Positions 51,030 through 60,236 of a DNA stretch of 64,000 nucleotides are shown in pieces. Below the pieces are notes generated by a model. That model was not told the DNA's origin. It saw only the letters and a list, made by a program, of their open reading frames with translations, and made no database searches. This stretch comes from Clostridium scatologenes (lineage in GTDB: Bacteria; Bacillota; Clostridia; Clostridiales; Clostridiaceae). A program made the position numbers and the translations under genes. Location: contig NZ_CP009933.1 of the NCBI RefSeq assembly GCF_000968375.1, positions 5,022,001 through 5,086,000 on the forward strand, read 5' to 3'. Each line of letters begins with the position of its first letter. The first letter of the stretch is position 1.

Positions 51030-51271
51030 TAGTTTTATTGGCTGTGAAGAAGAGGAGTAGAGGTAAGGAATATATTAAGAGAGGAAAGTTTATTGGCTGA
51101 AAGGCTTTCTATATGGATTACTTTGAAGGTAGCTTCTGAGCTTCTTTATTGAAATTAAGTAGATAAAGACGGTTTTCTTAACCGTTAGTTGTATTAAGAG
51201 CCTGTAATTTTGCAGGAAAAAAGGTGGTAACGCGAGGTTTTTCGTCCTTTTAAGGACGGAAAGCCTTTTTT
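51030..51271 (+). promoter_or_regulatory. T-box leader, valine-specific
   Basis: The T-box sequence AAGGTGGTAACGCG is at 51221-51234; its TGGT complements the tRNA acceptor end with discriminator A. A terminator follows, AGGTTTTTCGTCC / GGACGGAAAGCCT (51235-51266) plus a T run, with the alternative antiterminator formed by the T-box. Stem I shows the GAGTAG loop-E-like sequence on its 5' side, and GTA at 51129-51131 in GAAGGTAGC is a good valine specifier codon. Uncharged tRNA-Val should allow read-through into valS. Confidence 0.93.
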
Positions 51272-51349
51272 ATTTTCCTGAAAATTAATAGTTAAGAAAA
51301 ATTTCATTTAATATTAGATTTTAACTAACTTGTCTATGGAGGTAAAAAT

Positions 51350-51391
51350 ATGCTGCTGTCAAAAATGGCAAATATGCAGATGAATATATAA
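51350..51391 (+). CDS. Possible 13-codon leader ORF before valS
   Basis: ATG at 51350 lies a few bases behind TGGAGGTAAAAAT, a strong ribosome site, and reads MLLSKMANMQMNI to a TAA. A second tiny frame (ATG GCA AGA ...) overlaps its stop as TAATG. No Val codons are present, so it is not a classical attenuation peptide. It may be a chance or relic frame between the T-box terminator and valS. Confidence 0.25.
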   Translation: MLLSKMANMQMNI

Positions 51392-51436
51392 TGGCAAGAT
51401 ACAAAAATATATAAGGAAACTTAAGGAGGAAATTTT

Positions 51437-54085
51437 ATGTCAAAAAATAAGGAAATGGCAACCACTTATAATCCAAAAGAATTTGAGGGCAAACTTTATA
51501 AGAATTGGGAAGAAAAAGGATACTTTACTCCAAAGGTGGATGAAAATAAAAAACCATATACTATAGTATTACCACCACCAAATATAACAGGAAAGCTTCA
51601 TCTAGGTCATGCATTAGACGATACTATCCAAGATATAATTATAAGAACAAAGAGAATGCAGGGATATAGTACTTTATGGCTTCCAGGACAAGATCATGCA
51701 AGTATAGCAACAGAAGTTAAAGTAGAAAATGAACTTTTAAAGCAAGGTCTTAAGAAAAAAGAAATGGGTAGAGAAGCATTTCTAGAAAAAGTTTGGGATT
51801 GGGCAGATGAATATAGAGAAAGAATAAGAAATCAAGTAAAACAGCTGGGATCATCTGTAGACTCCACAAGGGAATGCTTTACTATGGAGGAAAAGGCTAA
51901 TAAAGCTGTTATAACTTTCTTTGTTAAGCTATATAATGAAGGCCTAATTTATCAAGGAAACAGAATAATAAATTGGTGTCCTAAATGTCAAACTGCTATA
52001 TCTGATGCAGAAATTGAATATAGCGAACAAGAAGGACATTTTTGGCATATCAAGTATCCAGTAGTAGGTAGTGATGAATACTTAGAAATAGCCACTACAA
52101 GACCAGAAACAATGCTTGGTGATACAGCTGTTGCAGTTAATCCTAAAGATGAAAGATATACTCATTTAGTAGGAAAAACATTAATGCTTCCACTAGTTAA
52201 TAAAGAAATTCCTATAATAGCAGATGATTATGTTGATATGGAATTTGGAACTGGTGCAGTTAAAATTACTCCAGCTCATGATCCTAATGACTATGCAGTT
52301 GGTAAGAGACACAACCTTCCAGAGATAATTGTCATGCATGAAGATGGAAGAATTAATTTCCCAGGAAGTAAATATGATGGCCTTGACAGATATGAAGCTA
52401 GAAAAGTTATGGTTGAAGATTTAAAAAATCAAGGTTTCTTAGTTAAAATTAAAGAGCATGCTCACAATGTAGGATGCCATGATAGATGTGGAAGTACTAT
52501 TGAACCTATGATTTCAAAGCAGTGGTTTGTAAAGATGGAATCTTTAGCAAAACCAGCTTTGGATGTTGTTAGAACTAAAAAGGTTAAATTTATACCTGAA
52601 AGATTTGAAAAGACATATTTTAACTGGATGGAAAATATTCAAGATTGGTGTATCTCAAGGCAATTGTGGTGGGGACATAGAATTCCTGTTTGGTATTGTA
52701 AAGATTGCGGTGAAGTTATTGTAAGTGTAGATGAACCAACAAAATGTACTAAATGTGGATCAAGCAATTTAGAACAAGATAAAGATGTACTTGATACATG
52801 GTTCAGTTCAGCTTTATGGCCATTCTCAACACTTGGATGGCCAGAAAAAACACCAGATTTTAAATACTTTTATCCAAATAGTACATTAGTTACAGGATAT
52901 GATATAATATTCTTCTGGGTAGCAAGAATGGTATTCTCAGGATTATATTGTGCAGATGATATTCCATTTGAAAATGTATTAATTCATGGAATAGTAAGGG
53001 ATTCTGAAGGAAGAAAGATGTCTAAATCCTTAGGAAACGGTGTAGACCCATTAGATGTAATAGATCAATATGGAGCAGATGCTTTAAGATTCACTCTTAT
53101 TACAGGAAATGCTCCAGGAAATGATATAAGATATTATCCTGAAAGGGTAGAATCTTCTAGAAATTTTGCAAACAAGATATGGAATGCATCAAGATTTGTA
53201 CTTATGAATTTAGATGAAGAAATCATGAATAAGTACAAAGATTGCAAGAATTATAGCTCTGCAGATAAATGGATTCTATCTAGAATGAATACTTTAATAA
53301 AAGAAGTAACAGATAATATAGAAAAATTCGAATTAGGTATAGCAGCACAAAAGGTTTATGATTTTATTTGGGGTGAATTCTGTGATTGGTATATAGAACT
53401 TGTTAAACCTGTTATGTATGGTGATGATGAAGAAGCTAAGGGTGTTGCCTTTAATGTTTTAAATAATGTATTAGCTACAAGCTTACAATTATTACACCCA
53501 ATAATGCCATTTATAACAGAAGAAATATATACTCATCTTTATACTGATTATGAGTCAATAGTTATATCAAAATGGCCTGAGTATAGTGAAGTGCTTAATG
53601 ATGAGAAAGCAGAAAAAGATATGGAATATATCATCGAAGCTATTAAATCATTGAGAAATGTGAGAACAGAGATGAATGTACCGCCATCAAGAAAAGCTAA
53701 AGTAATGGCTTATGTAACAGAAAATGATGCATTAGAAGCATTTAAAAATGGAGAAGATTACTTTAAGAAACTTGCTTCAGCAAGCTTGGTAGAATTCCTA
53801 GACGGTAAGGAAGAAGCTCCAGAAAATGTAGTTTCAGTAGTTACAAGAGGAGCAGAAATGTTTATGCCTTTACTTGATCTAGTAGATCTTGAAAAAGAAC
53901 TTGAAAGATTAAATAAAGAAAAGAATAAATTAGAGAAAGAAATAGAAAGAGTAGAAAAGAAGCTTGCTAATGAAAAGTTTGTTTCAAAAGCACCTGAAGC
54001 AGTAGTTGATGAAGAAAAAGCTAAAGGTGAAAAGTATAAAGAAATGCTTAAATCAGTATTAGAAAGACTAGAAAGTTTGAAATAG
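51437..54085 (+). CDS. valS: Valyl-tRNA synthetase
   Basis: A class I aminoacyl-tRNA synthetase that charges tRNA-Val and edits Thr. The 882-residue product has the HIGH-type motif PPNITGKLHLGHAL, the editing domain block ATTRPETMLGDTAVAV, a Cys-x2-Cys knob (CKDCGEV with CTKCGSS), DVLDTWFSSALWPFSTLGWP, and the KMSKS motif GRKMSKSLGNGVDP. A C-terminal coiled coil (about 810-880, ELERLNKEKNKLEKEIERVE) contacts the tRNA. AAGGAGG precedes ATG 51437. It is under T-box control and has its own terminator. Confidence 0.98.
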   Translation: MSKNKEMATTYNPKEFEGKLYKNWEEKGYFTPKVDENKKPYTIVLPPPNITGKLHLGHALDDTIQDIIIRTKRMQGYSTLWLPGQDHASIATEVKVENELLKQGLKKKEMGREAFLEKVWDWADEYRERIRNQVKQLGSSVDSTRECFTMEEKANKAVITFFVKLYNEGLIYQGNRIINWCPKCQTAISDAEIEYSEQEGHFWHIKYPVVGSDEYLEIATTRPETMLGDTAVAVNPKDERYTHLVGKTLMLPLVNKEIPIIADDYVDMEFGTGAVKITPAHDPNDYAVGKRHNLPEIIVMHEDGRINFPGSKYDGLDRYEARKVMVEDLKNQGFLVKIKEHAHNVGCHDRCGSTIEPMISKQWFVKMESLAKPALDVVRTKKVKFIPERFEKTYFNWMENIQDWCISRQLWWGHRIPVWYCKDCGEVIVSVDEPTKCTKCGSSNLEQDKDVLDTWFSSALWPFSTLGWPEKTPDFKYFYPNSTLVTGYDIIFFWVARMVFSGLYCADDIPFENVLIHGIVRDSEGRKMSKSLGNGVDPLDVIDQYGADALRFTLITGNAPGNDIRYYPERVESSRNFANKIWNASRFVLMNLDEEIMNKYKDCKNYSSADKWILSRMNTLIKEVTDNIEKFELGIAAQKVYDFIWGEFCDWYIELVKPVMYGDDEEAKGVAFNVLNNVLATSLQLLHPIMPFITEEIYTHLYTDYESIVISKWPEYSEVLNDEKAEKDMEYIIEAIKSLRNVRTEMNVPPSRKAKVMAYVTENDALEAFKNGEDYFKKLASASLVEFLDGKEEAPENVVSVVTRGAEMFMPLLDLVDLEKELERLNKEKNKLEKEIERVEKKLANEKFVSKAPEAVVDEEKAKGEKYKEMLKSVLERLESLK

Positions 54086-54113
54086 TTAAAAATAATATAA
54101 TTATTTTGTGCAT

Positions 54114-54145
54114 CTGCTGGCAATATATATTGTCAGCAGTTTTTT
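54114..54145 (+). terminator. Intrinsic terminator after valS
   Basis: CTGCTGGCAATAT / ATATTGTCAGCAG stem (one G-U pair) followed by six T. Confidence 0.9.
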
Positions 54146-54269
54146 GTGCATAATTGATTAAATATTAAAAATTTAGTAAAATAAAATGGAATTTAAGATA
54201 TATTTCAAAAATAAATAACTTAATAGATATTATTTATTTTGTAAAATTAAAATATGGGGATGTGACAAT

Positions 54270-55604
54270 ATGAATTATGAAGATACTATGAAATACATAA
54301 CTAATACGGCGAAATTTGGAAGTAACTTGGGATTAGGCAGAACAGAAAAGATATTAGAACTTTTAGGAAATCCACATAAGAAAATAAAATATATACACGT
54401 AGCTGGTACTAATGGTAAAGGATCCGTTACGGTTATGATTTCGAAAATACTAATGGAATCAGGTTTTAAGGTAGGAATGTATACCTCTCCTTACCTTGAA
54501 GAGTTTGAGGAAAGAATTCAGATAAATGGAAATAATATATCTAAAGAAGCTTTAAGCAGTGCAGTTACAGAAGTTTCTAAGGCAGTTGATAAAGTTATAG
54601 AATTAGGTTATGATCATCCTACTGAATTTGAAATAATTACTTGTGCTATGTTCTATTATTTTTATAAAGAGAAAATAGACTTTGGAGTAATTGAAGTAGG
54701 ACTAGGAGGAAGATTAGATTCTACAAATGTAGTGCAGCCATATAATTCTCAACTTGGTGGAGGGGTACTGGCTAGTGTAATTGTGTCTATAAGTAAGGAT
54801 CATATGAACATATTAGGAGATACTTTGGAAAAAATTGCTTATGAAAAGGCAGGAATAATAAAAAATAGTGTTCCAGTAATTATGTATCCTCAAGAAAAGT
54901 CTGTAGAAGAGGTAATAGAAGGAGTATGTAAAGAAAAGGGATCAAATTTAGTAAAAGTTCCTTTTAATTGTGTAGAGCATATTGAAAGTGAAAAAATAAG
55001 CAGCAAAAGTAATAAATATGTTCAAAGATTGATAGTAAAAACTCCTAGGGACATTTATAATATACAATTGTCTCTTTTAGGAAAACATCAAATGGTAAAT
55101 TGTGCAACAGCTATTTTTGCTATAGAGGAAATTATAAAACAGGGCTTTCATGTAGAAGTGAATAACATATTGAATGCATTAGAGAATGTCAAATGGATTG
55201 GAAGGCTTGAGGTAATGAAAAGTAAACCTTTGGTAATAATAGACGGAGCACACAATATAGATGGTATTACAAAGCTAAAGGAAAATATAGAAAAGTATTT
55301 TAGTTATAGAAAAATGATTTTAATTCTTGGTATATTAGCAGATAAAGAAGTAGAAAAAATGGTAAGCACTATAGCGCCTATGGCGGAAAAAATTATAGCT
55401 GTAACCCCTGATAGTTATAGAGCTGAAAATGCACATGAGTTAGAAAAGATAATTAAAAAGTATAATGCTAATTGTGAATCTAAGGACAATTATGAAGAAG
55501 CTTATAAAACTGCATTATCTTATTTAGAAGAAGAAGATGTTTTGATAATATCAGGTTCTTTATACATGATAGGCGGAATGAGAAAAATTATTACAAAAAA
55601 ATGA
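54270..55604 (+). CDS. folC: Folylpolyglutamate synthase / dihydrofolate synthase
   Basis: A Mur-ligase-family enzyme that adds glutamate to folates (and may join dihydropteroate to Glu). The 444-residue product has the P-loop VAGTNGKGSVTVM, MYTSPYLEEFEERIQING, EVGLGGRLDSTNVV, SISKDHMNILGDTLEKIAYE with the catalytic Lys region, LLGKHQMVNCATAI and the C-terminal VIIDGAHNIDGI. It follows valS, an order common in clostridia and bacilli, but the valS terminator separates them. The ATG at 54270 lies behind GGGGATG. Confidence 0.95.
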   Translation: MNYEDTMKYITNTAKFGSNLGLGRTEKILELLGNPHKKIKYIHVAGTNGKGSVTVMISKILMESGFKVGMYTSPYLEEFEERIQINGNNISKEALSSAVTEVSKAVDKVIELGYDHPTEFEIITCAMFYYFYKEKIDFGVIEVGLGGRLDSTNVVQPYNSQLGGGVLASVIVSISKDHMNILGDTLEKIAYEKAGIIKNSVPVIMYPQEKSVEEVIEGVCKEKGSNLVKVPFNCVEHIESEKISSKSNKYVQRLIVKTPRDIYNIQLSLLGKHQMVNCATAIFAIEEIIKQGFHVEVNNILNALENVKWIGRLEVMKSKPLVIIDGAHNIDGITKLKENIEKYFSYRKMILILGILADKEVEKMVSTIAPMAEKIIAVTPDSYRAENAHELEKIIKKYNANCESKDNYEEAYKTALSYLEEEDVLIISGSLYMIGGMRKIITKK

Positions 55605-55617
55605 TATGAAATAGATC

Positions 55618-55655
55618 ATAGAGTGCAAAGTAACTACATTGCACTCTATTTTTTA
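55618..55655. terminator. Terminator between folC and the TSCPD gene
   Basis: Perfect 11-bp inverted repeat ATAGAGTGCAA / TTGCACTCTAT with a 10-base loop and six T. It lies between convergent genes. Confidence 0.88.
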
Positions 55656-55669
55656 TGTAAAATTTAAAT

Positions 55670-55912
55670 TTAATGTATAGCTTGTTCTAATGCGGTAGCA
55701 AGTTGATCAGGACAAGAAGTATCTTTTCCGCCACAAGTAATTCCCTTTAATTTTTTTATAGCATCATTTACATCCATGCCTTCTATAAGACTCGATAATC
55801 CCTTTAGATTACCATTACATCCACCTGTAAAGCATACATTACATACTTTGTTGTCAACTATGTCAAAGTTTATTTGACTTGAACAAACACCTTTTGTTAA
55901 ATAATTATACAT
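55670..55912 (-). CDS. Small TSCPD-domain protein (TIGR03905 type)
   Basis: An 80-residue protein with the TSCPD pattern: GVCSSQINFDIVDNKVCNV, FTGGCNGNLKGLSSLIEGM, and a C-terminal GITCGGKDTSCPDQLATAL. TSCPD domains bind metal through Cys and occur alone or at the C-terminus of class II-type ribonucleotide reductases. The stand-alone function is unknown. The start is ATG 55912, spaced behind GGTGGTG; an in-frame GTG at 55924 lies inside that site. Confidence 0.9.
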   Translation of the reverse strand: MYNYLTKGVCSSQINFDIVDNKVCNVCFTGGCNGNLKGLSSLIEGMDVNDAIKKLKGITCGGKDTSCPDQLATALEQAIH

Positions 55913-56042
55913 AAATATCACCACCTTTTTTTAAGACAATAAAGATATTATATATAATATTAAAAAATTACTCAATATAATGAGTAAAAAAATATGTCCA
56001 TTTTCGTTAATATTCATATTATATTTGTGAGGGGGGATAAAC

Positions 56043-56930
56043 TTGAATTATCTATATGTGTGTAATACTTCTTCTGATTTTATTTCTAAAGTAAATTTAA
56101 ATGAATTTAAAGAAGAAAATAGAATATTTTTAAAACGTTACAATGATGATTATAGAATTGGACCTCATGGGATATGTTTAAATGATAAAAAAATTGTAGT
56201 AGCCAATAATTACAGTAACACTATGTCTATTGTAAATTTAGAAGAAGGCATAGAAGAAAGTACTCACTACATAGGGGTACATTGTAACGATGTAGTGGTG
56301 TTCCAAAATAATGCATATATAATATGTGGCGACCTTAATAGCTTGTTAGTTTTTGATCTAGATAAAAAACAAGTAACGTCAGAGATTCCATGCGGAAGTT
56401 TGCCTCATAGCATATGTTTGAATAAGGAAAAAAAGGTTTTACTAATTTCAAATATGGAAGATGACAGTATAACCTTAATTGATTGTGTTAATAATGAAAA
56501 TATAAAGAACATAAGGGTAGGAGCCTATCCTACAAAAGCCCTTTTTACTGTGGATGGTAGATATGCTATCATATGTGAAAGTAATATAGGTGCAGACTTT
56601 AGGGGAAGCATAGCTGTAATGTGTCTAAAAAATTATAAAATAATAAATAGAATAACAGCAGGGAATTCTCCTGTAGATATGTTTTGTAATGAAAGGTTTT
56701 GTTTTGTATCTAACTTTGGTGATGGGACTGTAAGCATAATAGATATAAATTTTTATAGGGAAGATAAGAATATAATAGTAGGAGGAATGCCTAGGGGAAT
56801 CATAAAGTATAATGACAGTATTTATATAGGGGATAACTATAATAATTTATTAATAAAGGTAAATATAGAAAATGAAAAGAAAGATTATATACCTATAGGA
56901 GGAGAACCTACAGGTATGATTTTAATCTAA
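56043..56930 (+). CDS. YncE/YVTN-like beta-propeller protein
   Basis: A 295-residue cytoplasmic protein made of about six beta-propeller blades resembling YVTN repeats (YRIGPHGICLNDKKIVVANN, CGSLPHSICLNKEKKVLLIS, VGAYPTKALFTVDGRYAIIC, AGNSPVDMFCNERFCFVSNF, VGGMPRGIIKYNDSIYIGDN). No signal peptide is seen. Blades of this kind serve as binding platforms or lactonase-like folds; no catalytic residues are apparent. The start is TTG 56043 behind GAGGGGGGA. It is convergent with the DUF4364 gene, whose stop is 7 bases away. Confidence 0.85.
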   Translation: MNYLYVCNTSSDFISKVNLNEFKEENRIFLKRYNDDYRIGPHGICLNDKKIVVANNYSNTMSIVNLEEGIEESTHYIGVHCNDVVVFQNNAYIICGDLNSLLVFDLDKKQVTSEIPCGSLPHSICLNKEKKVLLISNMEDDSITLIDCVNNENIKNIRVGAYPTKALFTVDGRYAIICESNIGADFRGSIAVMCLKNYKIINRITAGNSPVDMFCNERFCFVSNFGDGTVSIIDINFYREDKNIIVGGMPRGIIKYNDSIYIGDNYNNLLIKVNIENEKKDYIPIGGEPTGMILI

Positions 56931-56937
56931 AGCAATA

Positions 56938-57462
56938 TTAATTTATAAGTAATTGAATGATCTTGTTATATAATTCAGAAGAATTATTTTTCCACTTATG
57001 ACATAAGTCTTTAGCATCCTTATTGGAGCCAACATTAAGTTTAATATCTATAAGTATAGAATCATTTTCTATAGCTTTTAGATTTACAATGAAATTACCT
57101 TTTTTTCCAATTGTATAATCAGCAGTTATAGTTACTTCTTTCTTTATGTTTTTTATTTCTTTATTTAAATAGTCTTCTACGGCATTGATTTTATCTTGAG
57201 ATATTCTATTTTCAAATAAAGAAAGAACTTTAATACCTTTTTCTGTAATTACAATTCTGTGATTGCCTGTTTCATCTGTATACTTTAAAAAATTAGAGGA
57301 AATTAATTCATTTAAGTATTGTTGAAGAGTAAAATAATTTATAAAATTATTCTCTAAAATAATTTGTGTTATCTGATTATTAGAAACAGGGAACTTAATT
57401 TTTTTAAATATAAAAAGTAATAGAAGTTTATTTTCCGCTAATTCTAAAGTATCTTCAAACAT
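56938..57462 (-). CDS. DUF4364-family protein, winged-helix type
   Basis: A 174-residue clostridial protein. The N-terminal half is a winged-helix-like domain (LLLLFIFKKIKFPVSNNQIT, FTLQQYLNELISSNFLKYTD, HRIVITEKGIKVLSLF) and the C-terminal half is an alpha/beta region. This matches the DUF4364 pattern of clostridial proteins. It is probably a DNA-binding regulator, but its target is unknown. AGGAGGATAAAC precedes the ATG. Confidence 0.85.
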   Translation of the reverse strand: MFEDTLELAENKLLLLFIFKKIKFPVSNNQITQIILENNFINYFTLQQYLNELISSNFLKYTDETGNHRIVITEKGIKVLSLFENRISQDKINAVEDYLNKEIKNIKKEVTITADYTIGKKGNFIVNLKAIENDSILIDIKLNVGSNKDAKDLCHKWKNNSSELYNKIIQLLIN

Positions 57463-57666
57463 GTTTATCCTCCTAATAAAAATTAATAATATTATTATAA
57501 AATATATTATAACATAAAATATATGAAAATAAATAAAGTACTTTAAATAGTTAAGTGCTTTATTTTTTGTCTGTAAATAATACTATTTTTTTAATTATAT
57601 GTAATATTTATATTCAAATAGTACTATATAAGATTAAGGGAATAAAATATTTTAGGGGGAAAACCA

Positions 57667-58419
57667 TTGAAGGCTAAAATGATTAAAAAAGTTTTTTTGG
57701 CAATGTTTTTACTATGTGTTGCAATTATAGGGTCAGTTTTTTATAAAAATAAAAATATAGCTGCCTTTATCAATGTAAATAGAAATTTGCCAATATATTA
57801 TGTTGATACAAAGGATAAAAAAATTGCGTTAACATTTGATGCAAGTTGGGGGGCAGATAATACAGATAAAATCTTACAAATACTAGACAAATATAATGTG
57901 AAGGCCACATTTTTTTTAGTGGGAGGATGGGTAGATCAATATCCAGAAAAGGTAAAAAATATTCATGAAAAAGGCCATGAAATAGGAAATCATTCAGATA
58001 GACATCCTGATATGACTAAAATTTCAAAAGATAAAATTATACAAGAAATAGATATCAATGATTCTAAAATAAGAAAATTAACAGGTGAGGGAACGAAACT
58101 TTTTAGATGTCCAGAAGGTTCATATAATAACCTAGTTATACAAACAGTAAAGGCTACAAATCATTATTGTATTCAATGGGATGTTGACAGTATAGATTGG
58201 AGGGAAGAAGGTGCAAATTTAGAGTATGAAAGAGTCATAAAGAAAGTAAAAAATGGTTCAATTATATTATTCCACAATAATGCAAAATACACACCAGATA
58301 ATTTACCAAGAGTTATAGAAAATTTAAAAAAAGAAGGATATGAGTTTGTTAAAGTTGGAGATTTAATTTATAAAGATAATTATCATATAGATTATGATGG
58401 TAAGCAAATGGCAAATTAG
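57667..58419 (+). CDS. pdaB: Sporulation polysaccharide deacetylase PdaB
   Basis: A 250-residue NodB-domain protein of the PdaB/YbaN group, needed in Bacillus to keep spores stable after late sporulation. One N-terminal helix (about 8-26) anchors it. The motif 1 here is ALTFDASWGADNT, where PdaB-type proteins have FDASWG instead of FDDGP. Motif 2 is IGNHSDRHPDM, followed by FRCPEGSYN and IILFHNNAKYTPD. The start is TTG 57667 behind AGGGGGA. It indicates an endospore-forming host. A second deacetylase of the ordinary FDDGP type is at 45.2 kb. Confidence 0.92.
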   Translation: MKAKMIKKVFLAMFLLCVAIIGSVFYKNKNIAAFINVNRNLPIYYVDTKDKKIALTFDASWGADNTDKILQILDKYNVKATFFLVGGWVDQYPEKVKNIHEKGHEIGNHSDRHPDMTKISKDKIIQEIDINDSKIRKLTGEGTKLFRCPEGSYNNLVIQTVKATNHYCIQWDVDSIDWREEGANLEYERVIKKVKNGSIILFHNNAKYTPDNLPRVIENLKKEGYEFVKVGDLIYKDNYHIDYDGKQMAN

Positions 58420-58453
58420 TATTATAAATATATAAAGTTTAAGTAGAACCTTA

Positions 58454-58483
58454 TTGAAACTAGAGCTATATTTGTATTATAAT
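58454..58483 (+). promoter_or_regulatory. Promoter of the tandem-OB protein gene
   Basis: TTGAAA and TATAAT separated by 18 bases. The resulting leader of about 150 bases contains AGAGGAGG at 58506-58513 with no start codon behind it, flanked by two AATCTTAA direct repeats. Confidence 0.55.
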
Positions 58484-58639
58484 GGAAATACAGGTATGAA
58501 TCTTAAGAGGAGGAAATCTTAACAAATCCAATATGATAATTAAATATAATGCAATTTAACTTTTATAAGTATAAATTGGGTATTTTGTGAATAATTATAT
58601 GGTGATAAGATAATTTGAAAACGAAAGGAAAGAGGGGTT

Positions 58640-59338
58640 ATGATGGAAAATTCAATGCTAAATAATAAAATTTATTTAGAAGGAAAAGTAATTTCAGAAT
58701 TACAATTTAGTCATGAAATGTATGGGGAAGGGTTTTATACTTTTTATATGGAAGTTTCAAGGTTAAGTGAAGCAAAAGATGATTTATTTATAACAGTATC
58801 AGAAAGACTTATAGGTGGGATGGATATTAAAGTAGGCACAGAACTTATGGTAGAAGGGCAGTTAAGGTCTTATAACAAATTTATGGATGGATCAAATAGA
58901 TTAATATTAACAGTATTTGCAAGAAACATATACTACTGTGAAGAGAAAAGTAAAAATCCTAATCAAATATATTTAGATGGATTTATTTGTAAAGAACCAG
59001 TTTATAGGACAACTCCATTTGGAAGAGAAATTTCAGATATACTTCTTGCGGTTAATAGAGCATACAATAAGTCAGACTACATACCAACGATTGCATGGGG
59101 AAGAAATTCCAGATTTTGCAAAACATTAAAAGTTGGTGACAATATAAAAGTTTGGGGTAGGTTGCAAAGTAGAGAATATCAAAAGAAAATATCTGATACT
59201 GAAACAATTAAAAAGATTGCATACGAAGTGTCTATATCGAAAATGGAGAAGTCAGGAAAATCAGATGAGGATGACGAAAAAGAAAATCAACATGAAAAAG
59301 GAATTGATGAGGCTTTAATAGATAAACAAATATCTTAG
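58640..59338 (+). CDS. Single-stranded DNA-binding protein-like, tandem OB folds
   Basis: A 232-residue protein with two SSB-type OB folds. The first (about 8-100) begins NKIYLEGKVISELQFSHEMY and ends in ARNIYY. The second (about 107-205) begins NQIYLDGFICKEPVYRTTPFG and contains FGREISDILLAVNRAY and IPTIAWGRNSRF, which are close to the SSB consensus. The C-terminus is charged and lacks the usual acidic DDxPF tip that recruits repair proteins. It is probably an accessory ssDNA-binding protein. ATG 58640 or 58643 could start it behind AAAGAGGGG. Confidence 0.8.
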   Translation: MMENSMLNNKIYLEGKVISELQFSHEMYGEGFYTFYMEVSRLSEAKDDLFITVSERLIGGMDIKVGTELMVEGQLRSYNKFMDGSNRLILTVFARNIYYCEEKSKNPNQIYLDGFICKEPVYRTTPFGREISDILLAVNRAYNKSDYIPTIAWGRNSRFCKTLKVGDNIKVWGRLQSREYQKKISDTETIKKIAYEVSISKMEKSGKSDEDDEKENQHEKGIDEALIDKQIS

Positions 59339-59341
59339 TAA

Positions 59342-59374
59342 AAAGAGCAAACTGTAGTGCAGTTTGCTCTTTAC
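59342..59374. terminator. Terminator between the tandem-OB gene and dapH
   Basis: Perfect 13-bp inverted repeat AAAGAGCAAACTG / CAGTTTGCTCTTT with a 5-base loop between convergent genes. Confidence 0.88.
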
Positions 59375-59377
59375 TTT

Positions 59378-60088
59378 CTATTTTCTTAGGTCTTCCAATA
59401 TCTTAGTTTTATCTTTAGTTTTATCATCTACTGTTTTAATTACTTTTGCAGGAATACCGGCTACTACAACTCCTGCTGCTACATCTTCTACAACAACAGA
59501 ACCAGCAGCTACAACAGAACCTTTTCCTATTTTTACACCTTCAAGAATTACTGCATTAGCACCTATTAAAACATCATCTTCTATTTCGCAAGGTGACTTA
59601 CTTGGTGGTTCAAGAACACCAGCAACAACAGCACCAGCACCTAAGTGAACTCCTTTTCCAAGCTTACCTCTAGCACCAACAACAGCATTCATATCTACCA
59701 TAGTGCCTTCGCCTATTTCAGCGCCTATGTTTATAACAGCGCCCATCATTATAACAGCATTTTTATCTATTTTAACCTTGTCTCTTATAATAGCGCCAGG
59801 TTCAATTCTAGCATCTATTTTTGTAACATCAACAAGAGGAATTGCTGAATTCCTTCTGTCGTATTCTATTCTAAATTTTTTTATATTATCTTTATTATCA
59901 GCTAAAAATTTAGAAACTTCTTCTGCCTCTCCAAAAAGTACGTGAAATCCACTGTTGCCGTAATCTTCTATGTTTCCTAAGCTGCAATTTTCAATGTTAC
60001 CGTCAACATAAACTTTAACAGGAGTAGATTTTTTTGCTTCTTTTATGTATCTTGCTATTTCATATGGATTAGTTAAATCGTAGTTCAT
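59378..60088 (-). CDS. dapH: Tetrahydrodipicolinate N-acetyltransferase
   Basis: DapH acetylates 2,3,4,5-tetrahydrodipicolinate in the acetylase branch of lysine and diaminopimelate synthesis. The 236-residue product has the N-terminal helical domain (NPYEIARYIKEAKKSTPVKVY), then a left-handed beta helix of hexapeptide repeats (about 90-210): ARIEPGAIIRDKVKI, MMGAVINIGAEIGEGTMVDM, GKGVHLGAGAVVAGV, EPPSKSPCEIEDDVLIGANA. The EPPSKSP loop is typical of DapH. The gene stands alone; no lysine riboswitch was seen upstream. AGGAGG precedes the ATG. Confidence 0.95.
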   Translation of the reverse strand: MNYDLTNPYEIARYIKEAKKSTPVKVYVDGNIENCSLGNIEDYGNSGFHVLFGEAEEVSKFLADNKDNIKKFRIEYDRRNSAIPLVDVTKIDARIEPGAIIRDKVKIDKNAVIMMGAVINIGAEIGEGTMVDMNAVVGARGKLGKGVHLGAGAVVAGVLEPPSKSPCEIEDDVLIGANAVILEGVKIGKGSVVAAGSVVVEDVAAGVVVAGIPAKVIKTVDDKTKDKTKILEDLRK

Positions 60089-60236
60089 GTGATAACCTCC
60101 TAAGTTAGATATTTATAGTTATTAATATTATTATAATAAATATATTTTGTCAATTAAAGAGGTAAAGTATTTTTTAGTAACAAAAATGTGGTAAGTAAAA
60201 TAGTTTAATAGTAGAGTGCTTTGGGAGGTAATATAA

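Noticed and set aside
59364..59848. Plus-strand frames of 94 and 67 residues opposite dapH
   Set aside because: They are Thr/Ala/Ser-rich mirrors of hexapeptide repeats in dapH and have no ribosome site.
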